Assembly: GCA_003228175.2 (NCBI GenBank)
Contig: QGNQ01000003.1
Coordinates: forward strand, 1 to 64,000
Length of the DNA stretch: 64,000 nucleotides
Reading direction: 5' to 3'
DNA from: Chloroflexota bacterium
GTDB lineage: Bacteria; Chloroflexota; Dehalococcoidia; Bin125
Shown here: positions 10,171 to 18,425 of the stretch, in pieces
How the letters are laid out: the number at the start of each line of letters is the position of its first letter
How positions within the stretch are numbered: position 1 is the stretch's first letter
Translations under genes and position numbers: made by a program
The notes under the pieces: model-generated
What the model was told of the DNA's origin: nothing
What the model saw: the letters and a program-made list of their open reading frames with translations, nothing else
Databases searched by the model: none

Positions 10171-11499
10171 ATGGTTGACGCACTACCGTTCCGCGGACTC
10201 CGTTTCGATCCCCGGGTGACGGGGGATTGGGGCGCTTCGCTGGGCCCGCCCTACGACGTGACGACGGCGGCGCAACAGGAAGCGCTGCGATCGTCGAGCC
10301 CGTACCAGATCACGTGGGTCGAAGCGCCGGGGGAGGGTGGAGCGGTGGCGGCCGCGGAGACGCTGCAGGCGTGGCGAGACAGCGGCGCGCTGAAGCGCGA
10401 CGCGGAGCCGTCCTACCACCTGGCGCGGCACCATTTCCAGCACGGGGGCCAGACGCACAGTCGAACGACGCTGTTCGCGGCGCTGCGGCTGGCCCCGTGG
10501 GGGGAGTCGCACCCGGGGGGCGGCTGCACGAAGCCGCATGAATGGACGATGCCGGGTCCAAAGCGGGAGCGCACCGCGCTGCGCGCACGGACACGGGCAG
10601 ACATCTCACCGCTGATGGTGTTCGCGCCGGACGCGTCCAGGGCATTGGCGGCAGCTCTGGCCCGCCTGGAGTCGGCGTCGCCCGCCGCGCAGGGCACCGA
10701 CGCCGCCGGTGAGTCGCACGAACTGGTCGTGGTGGACGGGGAGCGAGACGTACACACGATTCGCGATGCGCTGGCGCGGGAGACGCTGTACATCGCAGAC
10801 GGGCACCATCGCTACGAATCGGCGCTGGCGCATCGGGATGAGCGCGCGCGACGGGCGGGAATCACGTGGTCGGGCGACGAGCCGGAGAACTATGTGCTGG
10901 TGGGCATCGTGCGGGCGGAAGACCCGGGGCTGATCGTGGGCGCGACGCACCGGCTGCTGCAGCGGCCGCCACCGGCGGACGCGGTGGCGCGGCTACAGGC
11001 GGCGTTCGACGTGCAGGTTGTGGGGCCGGGCGGCGACGTGGCGGCGCTGGTGTCGCGAATGGAATCGGTCCCGGCGGGCACCGTCGCGATCGGGGTCCAC
11101 GGCCTGACGGGGAACGACTTGCTGCTGGTCGCGACGGACGAGACGCGTCGGGCGCTACCCGCGGAGGTGCCGGAGTCGTGGGGCGGCTTGGGACCGGCCG
11201 TGCTGCAATTCGGCGTGCTCGCGCCGGTGTTCGGCGTCGATGAGGAGGCGCTGCGCGCGGGCGAGGCAGTGTCGTACGCGCACGATGCGGCGACGGCCTA
11301 CGCGTCGGTGGAGTCGGGCGCGGTGGAATCTGGGGAGGGATCAGTGGCGTTCCTGCTGCAATCGCCAACGCTGGCACAGATCTTTCATGCGGCGGACGCG
11401 GGCGATCGGATGCCGCAGAAGAGCACATACTTCGTGCCAAAGCTGCCGACCGGGGTCGTGGTCTACGCATTCGATGCGGGGGATGACGAGTCGTTCTGA
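10171..11499 (+). CDS. DUF1015 family protein
   Basis: FRGLRFDP...PPYDVTTAAQQEAL..., YIADGHHRYESALAHRDE, MPQKSTYFVPKLPTGVVVYAFD. Confidence 0.88.
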   Translation: MVDALPFRGLRFDPRVTGDWGASLGPPYDVTTAAQQEALRSSSPYQITWVEAPGEGGAVAAAETLQAWRDSGALKRDAEPSYHLARHHFQHGGQTHSRTTLFAALRLAPWGESHPGGGCTKPHEWTMPGPKRERTALRARTRADISPLMVFAPDASRALAAALARLESASPAAQGTDAAGESHELVVVDGERDVHTIRDALARETLYIADGHHRYESALAHRDERARRAGITWSGDEPENYVLVGIVRAEDPGLIVGATHRLLQRPPPADAVARLQAAFDVQVVGPGGDVAALVSRMESVPAGTVAIGVHGLTGNDLLLVATDETRRALPAEVPESWGGLGPAVLQFGVLAPVFGVDEEALRAGEAVSYAHDAATAYASVESGAVESGEGSVAFLLQSPTLAQIFHAADAGDRMPQKSTYFVPKLPTGVVVYAFDAGDDESF

Positions 11500-11600
11500 G
11501 TGGGGGAGCGTCCGACTGCAAGGGCTGAGCAGGCCTGGGTGAGGCCAGGCTCGTTTCCGACTCCGCTAGACTCACCGCCTTCGAAGGGAGAGGAGCCAGC

Positions 11601-12509
11601 ATGTCGAAGCATCTCGAGGGCAAGGTCGCCCTGGTTACGGGCGGGGCGGGGGGCATGGGCTCGCAGATCTGCAAGGTCTTCGCGGAGCAGGGCGCCCAGG
11701 TGGTGGTCTGCGACATCGAACGCGATGTGGAGGGACGCGCGGACGGCGAGGTCTCGCAGGTGGAGGCGGTGGTAGCGGATATCCGGGCGGCCGGGGGCGA
11801 GGCCGTGGGCCTGGCGGGCGACATCGCCGACATGGATACGGCCGAGCGTGCCGTGCAGACCGCGCTCGACACGTACGGCGACTTGGACATCCTGGTCTGC
11901 GCGCACGGCATCCTGCGCGAGCGCATGATCTTCAACATGTCGGAGGAGAATTGGGACGACCTGGTCCGGATTCACCTGAAGGGCTGTTTCGCGCCGACGA
12001 AGTTCGCCGCGATTCACTGGCGGACGAATCGTGATAAGGGCGGGCGACGGATCATCTACTTCACGTCGTCGGCGGGTGTGACGGGCATCGCGGGCCAGCC
12101 GAATTACTCGGCGGCGCACGCGGGCAAGATCGGGCTGATGCTGTCGAACGCGGAGGCGCTGGAGCGCTACGGCGCGACCAGTAACTGCATCTCGCCGGAA
12201 GCGTCGACGAGGATGACGGACCGTGGGACTGGACTCTCGATGGCCGGCAGCGATGCGGCCCTGGGGACGTCCAGCGACCCCAAGAACGTGACGCCGATCA
12301 TCGTGCTGCTGGCGTCGGACGAGGGGGAAGCGATCAGCGGACGGGTGCTGGGCGCATCGGGTAACAAAATCACCATCTGGGACAACCCGGAATGGGAGAG
12401 CACGATCTTTTCGACGGAGCCGTACTGGAACATCGACGAGCTCTTCGAGGTGATGCCGGCGACGCTGGTGGCACAAGGTGTGGGACCGCCGCCGCGAGTG
12501 CACCCGTAG
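11601..12509 (+). CDS. SDR family oxidoreductase (tandem copy 1)
   Basis: VTGGAGGMGSQI cofactor loop; FTSSAGVTGIAGQPNYSAAHAGKIGLM. Confidence 0.9.
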   Translation: MSKHLEGKVALVTGGAGGMGSQICKVFAEQGAQVVVCDIERDVEGRADGEVSQVEAVVADIRAAGGEAVGLAGDIADMDTAERAVQTALDTYGDLDILVCAHGILRERMIFNMSEENWDDLVRIHLKGCFAPTKFAAIHWRTNRDKGGRRIIYFTSSAGVTGIAGQPNYSAAHAGKIGLMLSNAEALERYGATSNCISPEASTRMTDRGTGLSMAGSDAALGTSSDPKNVTPIIVLLASDEGEAISGRVLGASGNKITIWDNPEWESTIFSTEPYWNIDELFEVMPATLVAQGVGPPPRVHP

Positions 12510-12582
12510 GGCATGGGCTTCGCATCAGAGAATCGTGCGCGTCGGCCGCGGATCGGCCGGGGCGTCGCTGAGGAGGACTGAC

Positions 12583-13518
12583 ATGGCAACCCATCTGGAT
12601 GGCCGGATCGCGATCGTCACCGGGGGCGCGGGCGGGATCGGCTCGCAGATCGCGAAGGTGTTCGGGGAGCAGGGCGCGCGGGTGGTGGTGGCCGACACCG
12701 GCTTCGATGTGGAGGGGCGCGCGGGGATGGACGCCAGCAAGGTGCAGGCGGTGGTGGACGAGATCGTGGCGGCGGGCGGGGAGGCGGTCCCGTTCGTGGG
12801 TGATGTGGCGGACATGGATACGGCCGAACGCTTGGTCAAGCTGGCGCTGGACACGTACGGCGATCTGGATGTGCTGGTCTGCGCGCACGGGATTCTGCGT
12901 GAGCGGATGATCTTCAACATGACGGAAGATGAGTGGGACGAGCTGATCCGGGTCCATCTCAAGGGCTGCTTCGCGCCGACCAAGTTCGCCTCGATTCACT
13001 GGCGGGCGAACCGCGAGAAGGGCGACCGTCGGATCATTTACTTCACTTCTGATGCGGGCTTGCGCGGGGCGGCCGGGCAGCCCAACTACTCGGCGGCCCA
13101 TGCCGCCAAGCTGGGGCTGATGCGGAGCAACGTGCAGGCGCTCGATCGGTATGGCGTGACGACGAACTGCATCGCGCCGGCGGCCGCGACGCGAATGACC
13201 GACCGGGGCCTGGCCGCGGCGGCCGGCACGGCGGCGACCAGCGATGCCGCTGTGGGGACGGCGCGCGACCCAAAGAATGTGGTGCCGATCGTCGTGTGGC
13301 TGGCGTCGCTGGAGGGCGGACAGGCGAACGGCCGGGTGTTCGGGGCGGAGGGGCATCGGATTTCGCTGTTCCGCGAGCACAACCGGGAACGCTACCTGCA
13401 CTACACGGAGCCGCTGATCGACATCGACGAGTTGTTCGCGCTGTGGCCGAAGACGCTCGCGGTGCGCAGCTTCCCGAACAACCAATACCGGATGGGGGCA
13501 AAGCCGCCGGCGCGGTAA
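12583..13518 (+). CDS. SDR family oxidoreductase (tandem copy 2)
   Basis: VTGGAGGIGSQI; FTSDAGLRGAAGQPNYSAAHAAKLGLM; closely similar to copy 1 throughout. Confidence 0.9.
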   Translation: MATHLDGRIAIVTGGAGGIGSQIAKVFGEQGARVVVADTGFDVEGRAGMDASKVQAVVDEIVAAGGEAVPFVGDVADMDTAERLVKLALDTYGDLDVLVCAHGILRERMIFNMTEDEWDELIRVHLKGCFAPTKFASIHWRANREKGDRRIIYFTSDAGLRGAAGQPNYSAAHAAKLGLMRSNVQALDRYGVTTNCIAPAAATRMTDRGLAAAAGTAATSDAAVGTARDPKNVVPIVVWLASLEGGQANGRVFGAEGHRISLFREHNRERYLHYTEPLIDIDELFALWPKTLAVRSFPNNQYRMGAKPPAR

Positions 13519-13625
13519 GGGCTGCCGCAGCGTGCGGCGAGCGGGCGTCCATCGGCACGCCCGGGGGCGAGAGAGGGCGTCCCTGGACAGGCTGCGGATG
13601 AGCGGAGACGGGGGGCTGGGCGTCG

Positions 13626-13862
13626 TTAGGCCGGGGCGGGATGGGGGATGGCGCGGAGCAGATCGGCGACGCGCTCCGCCTCGGGAACGCCAGTCAGGTC
13701 GATGCCCTGACTGACGACGATGAACTCGACGCCGAGAACTTCACCATCGGTTCCGTAGTACACGATCGTGTGAGGGCCGGCTTCGCGCCCGCCGCGATGC
13801 GTCCCTTTGCGAAGGCTGATGTAGATCGCGTCGGCTTCATCGTCGTATCGGAGATCGGGCAT
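13626..13862 (-). CDS. DUF2283 domain protein
   Basis: MPDLRYDDEADAIYISL...EVLGVEFIVVSQGI. Confidence 0.85.
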   Translation of the reverse strand: MPDLRYDDEADAIYISLRKGTHRGGREAGPHTIVYYGTDGEVLGVEFIVVSQGIDLTGVPEAERVADLLRAIPHPAPA

Positions 13863-13871
13863 AGGCTCAGT

Positions 13872-14096
13872 CTAATGATCCCGAAGCGGGTAGGCGGTCA
13901 CCACCAAGGTGACCGTTGGTATGCGCGTGGTGACCACAACGCAAATATCGCGCCCCTCGATCGCGCGTATGTACTTCTCGACCCATGCGTCACGGATCCG
14001 CCTGTCCGGCGCCTCGAGCACGCGGTCGATGTCGGTCCGGCGAATGCCCTCTTGCTCGATACGCTCCCAAGCATGGTCCGTCAGACGTACGTCCAT
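13872..14096 (-). CDS. DUF4258-like small protein
   Basis: VRLTDHAWERIEQEGIRRTDIDRVLEAPD...VVVTTRIPTVTLVVTAYP. Confidence 0.75.
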   Translation of the reverse strand: MDVRLTDHAWERIEQEGIRRTDIDRVLEAPDRRIRDAWVEKYIRAIEGRDICVVVTTRIPTVTLVVTAYPLRDH

Positions 14097-14108
14097 CGCT
14101 CTCGGCGT

Positions 14109-15734
14109 CTAGATCTCGGCCTGCTTGACGTCGCCGATGCCCGGGATGGCGGCCAGGGCGGCGAGTTCAGCGGGGCCCAGATGGCGGTCGACGGTCAGGA
14201 CCATGATGGCGATACCGGCGCCGTCGGAGGCCGGGAGCGCGGGCGGGCGACCGACATCCATGCCGCTGATGTTGACGCCCATCTCACCCAAGGCGTTGCC
14301 GACCGCGCCGATACGGCCGGGGCGGTCTTCGTTGTGCAGGATCAGCATGTGGGTATGTCCGTCGTGGAAGAAGTCGCCGGCGACATCCACACGGAAGCCG
14401 TCGATCTCAACGATGTGCGGGTCTCCGTGTGCGAGCGCGCCCGAGACGCATGACGTGCCGGCTTCGGTTTGCAGTCGCACGGTGATCAGATTGGCGTAGA
14501 GGCCCGCATCGGGGGTCTTTTCCTCGACAAGGCGGAGGCCGCGCTGCTCGATGATCTTGTTGACGGAGACAAGATTGACGTGCTCCTCGCTGATCGGAGC
14601 GAGGAGTCCGGCGACAGCGGCGGCCTTCAGCGCGGTGACGTCATGGTCGGCGATGCCGCCCCGATATTCGATACGCAACGACTGCCAGCGCCCCGTCGCG
14701 ATCTGTGTGACGAGGCGGCCCGCGGCCTCGGCGACGTTCAGGAAGGGGCCCAGCGCCTCCATGGTCTCGGGGTCCACGAAGGGGGCGTTGACGGCGGCGG
14801 TCGCGGGACGACCGTGGAGCACTTGCAACACATCGACGGCCACGTCGACGGCGACACGCTCCTGGGCCTCCTGGGTGGAGGCGCCGAGGTGCGGCGTGAC
14901 GACGACGTTGGGGTGCCGGGTGAGCGGATTGCCGGTGGCGGGCTCGGCGCTGAAGACATCCAGGGCGGCGCCGGCGAGCTGCCCACTGTCGAGCGCGGCG
15001 ATCAAGGCCGCTTCGTCGACGAGGCCGCCGCGGGCGGTGTTGATCAGTCGGGCGCCGGGTCGCATGGCGGCGAACTCGTCGGGACCCAGGAGTGGCGGCG
15101 CGCCCGGCGCGAGCGTCGTGTGGAGCGTGATGAAGTCGGCGCGGGCGAGGAGCTCGTCGAAGCTGACGAGCTCCACGCCCAGCAGGCGCGCGCGCTCGTC
15201 GGGCACGAAGGGGTCGTAGGCGAGGACGGCCATCTCTAGGCCGAGCAGGCGGCGCGCGACGGCCCCACCCACCTGGCCGAGACCGACCACGCCCGCAACC
15301 TTGCCGCGCAGCTCGACACCGAGATAGTCGGCGCGCTTCCATGCGCCGCCGCGCAGACTGGCGTCGGCCGCGGCGATGTGGCGACTGAGGGCTAAGAAGT
15401 GCGCGATGGCCAGTTCGGCGGCGGAGACGGTGTTCCCGGTGGGCGCGTTGACGACGACGATGCCACGGTCGGTGGCCGCCTCGACATCGATGTTGTCGAC
15501 GCCAACGCCGGCGCGGCCGATGACCCGCAGTCGGTCCGCCGCCTCGATCACGCGCCCGGGGACTTGTGTAGAGCTGCGCACGAGCAGGGCGTCGTACTGC
15601 GGGATGGCGGCGATGAGATCGTCCTCGGAGAGTCCGGTGCGCACATCGACGCGAACATCAGCGTCCTGCCGCAGCCGATCGACTCCCTCGTCGGCGATCG
15701 AGTCGGCGACGAGGATGCGGAGTGATTCGGGCAC
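14109..15734 (-). CDS. serA: D-3-phosphoglycerate dehydrogenase
   Basis: Full-length: catalytic domain, VVGLGQVGGAVARRL, ASB and ACT domains (MLILHNEDRPGRIGAVGNALGEMGVNIS). Confidence 0.96.
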   Translation of the reverse strand: MPESLRILVADSIADEGVDRLRQDADVRVDVRTGLSEDDLIAAIPQYDALLVRSSTQVPGRVIEAADRLRVIGRAGVGVDNIDVEAATDRGIVVVNAPTGNTVSAAELAIAHFLALSRHIAAADASLRGGAWKRADYLGVELRGKVAGVVGLGQVGGAVARRLLGLEMAVLAYDPFVPDERARLLGVELVSFDELLARADFITLHTTLAPGAPPLLGPDEFAAMRPGARLINTARGGLVDEAALIAALDSGQLAGAALDVFSAEPATGNPLTRHPNVVVTPHLGASTQEAQERVAVDVAVDVLQVLHGRPATAAVNAPFVDPETMEALGPFLNVAEAAGRLVTQIATGRWQSLRIEYRGGIADHDVTALKAAAVAGLLAPISEEHVNLVSVNKIIEQRGLRLVEEKTPDAGLYANLITVRLQTEAGTSCVSGALAHGDPHIVEIDGFRVDVAGDFFHDGHTHMLILHNEDRPGRIGAVGNALGEMGVNISGMDVGRPPALPASDGAGIAIMVLTVDRHLGPAELAALAAIPGIGDVKQAEI

Positions 15735-15769
15735 GATGCGGGGCCCTTCTTTGTGGAGGACGTGGGACG

Positions 15770-16876
15770 CTAGGCGGAGGCTCCGGCGGGGATCCGGTAG
15801 CCAAGGTCAACGAGCGTCTTGCGCAGGGCGTCGACGGCGTCGTCGAGTTCCTGCTGCTCGAACCAGCCAAGGTGGCCGAAGCGGAAGATCTGTCCGGCGA
15901 GCTTACCCTGGCCGCCGGCGATGACGGTGTCATAGTCGGTCCGCATCTTGGCGGTGAGGGCCTTGCCGTCGACGCCGGTCGGGACCTTGACGGCGGTGAC
16001 GGTGTTGGAGGCGTAGCGCTCGTCGGCGAAAAGCTCTAGGCCGAGTTTCCTCATCTGGCCGCGGATGTTCGCGGCGGCGGCGGCGTGACGATCGAAGATG
16101 GCGCCCGGGCCCTCATCCGCCATGCGCTTGAGGGAGACATCAAGACCGAACATGACGGGCAGCGCCGGGGTCCAGGGGGGCTGACCCTTATCGGCGAAGT
16201 CCTTGTGCTTGCCGAAGTCCAGGTAGAAGCGGGGCATCTTGGCGCGCTTGAAAGCTTCCCAGCCGCGCGGTCCCACGGCAGCCATGGCGAGACCGGGCGG
16301 CACCTCCCAGCCCTTCTGGGAGCCGGTGACGATGACGTCGATGCCCCAGTTGTCGGTCTCGATGGGGACGCAGCCCATGCTGGAGACGGCGTCGACGAGG
16401 AGCAGGGCCTTGCTCTCCGCCCTGACGACCTGGGCGATCGCGCGGAGCGGATTCTCGACACCGGTGGAGGTCTCGTTGTGGGTGACGAGCACGGCTTGGT
16501 AGTCGCCGCCGCGGAGGGCGTCGCGCACGGCGTCGGGCTCGGCCGCGCCGCCCCACTCGATGTTCAGTCGCTCGACCTCGGCGCCGTAGGTCTCGGCGAT
16601 GGCGCCGAAGCGGTCGCCGAAGGAGCCGATGCTGATGGCCAGCACCTTGTCGCCGGGCGACAACGTGTTGACGATGGCAGCTTCCAGGACGCCGGTGCCG
16701 CTACAGGTGTAGATCAGGATGTCGGACTCGGTGCGGAAGAAGGGGCGCAGCCCTTCCGTGACGCGTTCCAGGAGCGCCGCGAACTCTGGCCCGCGATGGT
16801 TGATCATCTGGGTGGAAAGCGCCGCGCGGACGTCGTCTGGGATGGGGGTGGGGCCGGGAATGCGAAGATTGGCCAC
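15770..16876 (-). CDS. Class V aminotransferase (alanine-glyoxylate / serine-pyruvate type), GTG start
   Basis: ANLRIPGPTPIPDDVRAA, VDAVSSMGCVPIETDNWGIDVIVTGSQKGWEVPPGLA. Confidence 0.9.
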   Translation of the reverse strand: MANLRIPGPTPIPDDVRAALSTQMINHRGPEFAALLERVTEGLRPFFRTESDILIYTCSGTGVLEAAIVNTLSPGDKVLAISIGSFGDRFGAIAETYGAEVERLNIEWGGAAEPDAVRDALRGGDYQAVLVTHNETSTGVENPLRAIAQVVRAESKALLLVDAVSSMGCVPIETDNWGIDVIVTGSQKGWEVPPGLAMAAVGPRGWEAFKRAKMPRFYLDFGKHKDFADKGQPPWTPALPVMFGLDVSLKRMADEGPGAIFDRHAAAAANIRGQMRKLGLELFADERYASNTVTAVKVPTGVDGKALTAKMRTDYDTVIAGGQGKLAGQIFRFGHLGWFEQQELDDAVDALRKTLVDLGYRIPAGASA

Positions 16877-17021
16877 CGGGTCGCTCCTTGGCAAGGGGAG
16901 TTGGGCGCGTCGCCGGCTGGGCGGGGCCCATCTCTGGGGGTGATTAACCGGATCATATGAGCGACGATCTGGCCGGGGCAATCAAGCGCGAGTGTTACGA
17001 TCGTCGCAACGGCGGTGGTAT

Positions 17022-18416
17022 ATGACGAATCCGTACCGTGGTTTACCCAGCGTGGACCGAGTGCTGCAGCACGACGCCGTGACGGCGTTACGCGCGCGCT
17101 TTCCGGAGGCGTTGGTCACGGCGCAGGCCCGGGCTGCGCTGGAGTCCGCGCGCGCACTGATTGGGTCGGATGCCGGGACGGCCGAATCCGCTGCGACCCG
17201 TGATGGGGCCGCTGACGCGGCGATCAGCGTGGACGGCATCGCTGCGTCGGTGGTGGCGCGCGTCGAGGAAACGGCTCGGGCATCGTTGCGGCCGGTGATC
17301 AACGCCAGCGGCGTGATCCTGCACACGAACCTGGGCCGGGCGCCGCTGCCCGAATCCGCGATAGAGGCGATGGCGGAGGTCGGACGCGGCTATTCCAACC
17401 TGGAGTTCGATTTGGCGGCAGGCGAGCGCGGCTCACGACTGAGCCACTTGGACCGACTGTTGCAGGCGACGACGGGGGCCGAGGCCGGTCTCGTGATCAA
17501 CAACAACGCCTCGGCGCTGATGTTCGTGCTGACGGCGTTCGCGTTGGAGCGGGAGGTGATCATCAGTCGGGGGCAGGCGGTGGAGATCGGAGGCGGCTTC
17601 CGCATCCCGGATGTCTGCCGACAGAGCGGCGCGCGGCTGGTGGAGGTAGGGACGACGAATCGGACACGGGCCAGCGACTACGGCAATGCGGTCAGTGAAG
17701 ACACGGCGGCGCTGATGCGGGTGCACGCCAGCAACTTCAAGATCGTGGGGTTCACGGAGGAGCCCAGCCTGCGCGAGCTGCGCAGCGTAGCCAGCGAGCA
17801 CGGGATCCTCTTCCTGGACGACATCGGCAGCGGCTGCCTGCTGGATACGACCCGTTACGGGCTTGCGCCGGAGCCGACGCCGCAGGAGAGCCTGGCGGCC
17901 GGGGCCGACCTGGTGCTGTTCTCAGGGGACAAACTGCTTGGCGGTCCGCAGGCGGGGATCATCGTGGGGCGCGCGGCGTTGATCGATCAACTGAGGCGAC
18001 ACCCACTGGCGCGCGCCTTGCGAAGCGACAAGGCGACGACGGCGGCGCTGGCGGCGACGCTGCGCCACTATTTGCTGGGGGAGGCGGAGTCAGAGATTCC
18101 TGTCTGGCGGATGATCAGCGCTTCGGCCGAGCGAATGCGCGAACGCGCCGAGGCGTGGCGAGGAGCGCTGGACGCGGGCCAGGTGGAGGCGTCGGAGTCG
18201 ATGATCGGCGGGGGATCGCTGCCGGGCGAGGGCCTGCCGACGTTCGTGCTGGCGATCGCGCAGCCGGAGCCGCACCGGCTGGCGGCGGCGTTGCGGCGCG
18301 CGGAGACGCCGGTCGTGGGGCGTGTGGAGCGGGAGTCGGTGCTGCTCGATCCGCGCACGGTGGCGGAATCGGAAGAAGCCGCGTTCCTCGCGACTGTGCG
18401 ATCGGCGCTGGGCTAG
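17022..18416 (+). CDS. selA: L-seryl-tRNA(Sec) selenium transferase SelA
   Basis: NPYRGLPSVDRVL..., INASGVILHTNLGRAPLP, YSNLEFDLAAGERGSR, VNNNASALM-like, LVLFSGDKLLGGPQAGIIVG. Confidence 0.96.
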   Translation: MTNPYRGLPSVDRVLQHDAVTALRARFPEALVTAQARAALESARALIGSDAGTAESAATRDGAADAAISVDGIAASVVARVEETARASLRPVINASGVILHTNLGRAPLPESAIEAMAEVGRGYSNLEFDLAAGERGSRLSHLDRLLQATTGAEAGLVINNNASALMFVLTAFALEREVIISRGQAVEIGGGFRIPDVCRQSGARLVEVGTTNRTRASDYGNAVSEDTAALMRVHASNFKIVGFTEEPSLRELRSVASEHGILFLDDIGSGCLLDTTRYGLAPEPTPQESLAAGADLVLFSGDKLLGGPQAGIIVGRAALIDQLRRHPLARALRSDKATTAALAATLRHYLLGEAESEIPVWRMISASAERMRERAEAWRGALDAGQVEASESMIGGGSLPGEGLPTFVLAIAQPEPHRLAAALRRAETPVVGRVERESVLLDPRTVAESEEAAFLATVRSALG

Positions 18417-18425
18417 GAGTCCGCA

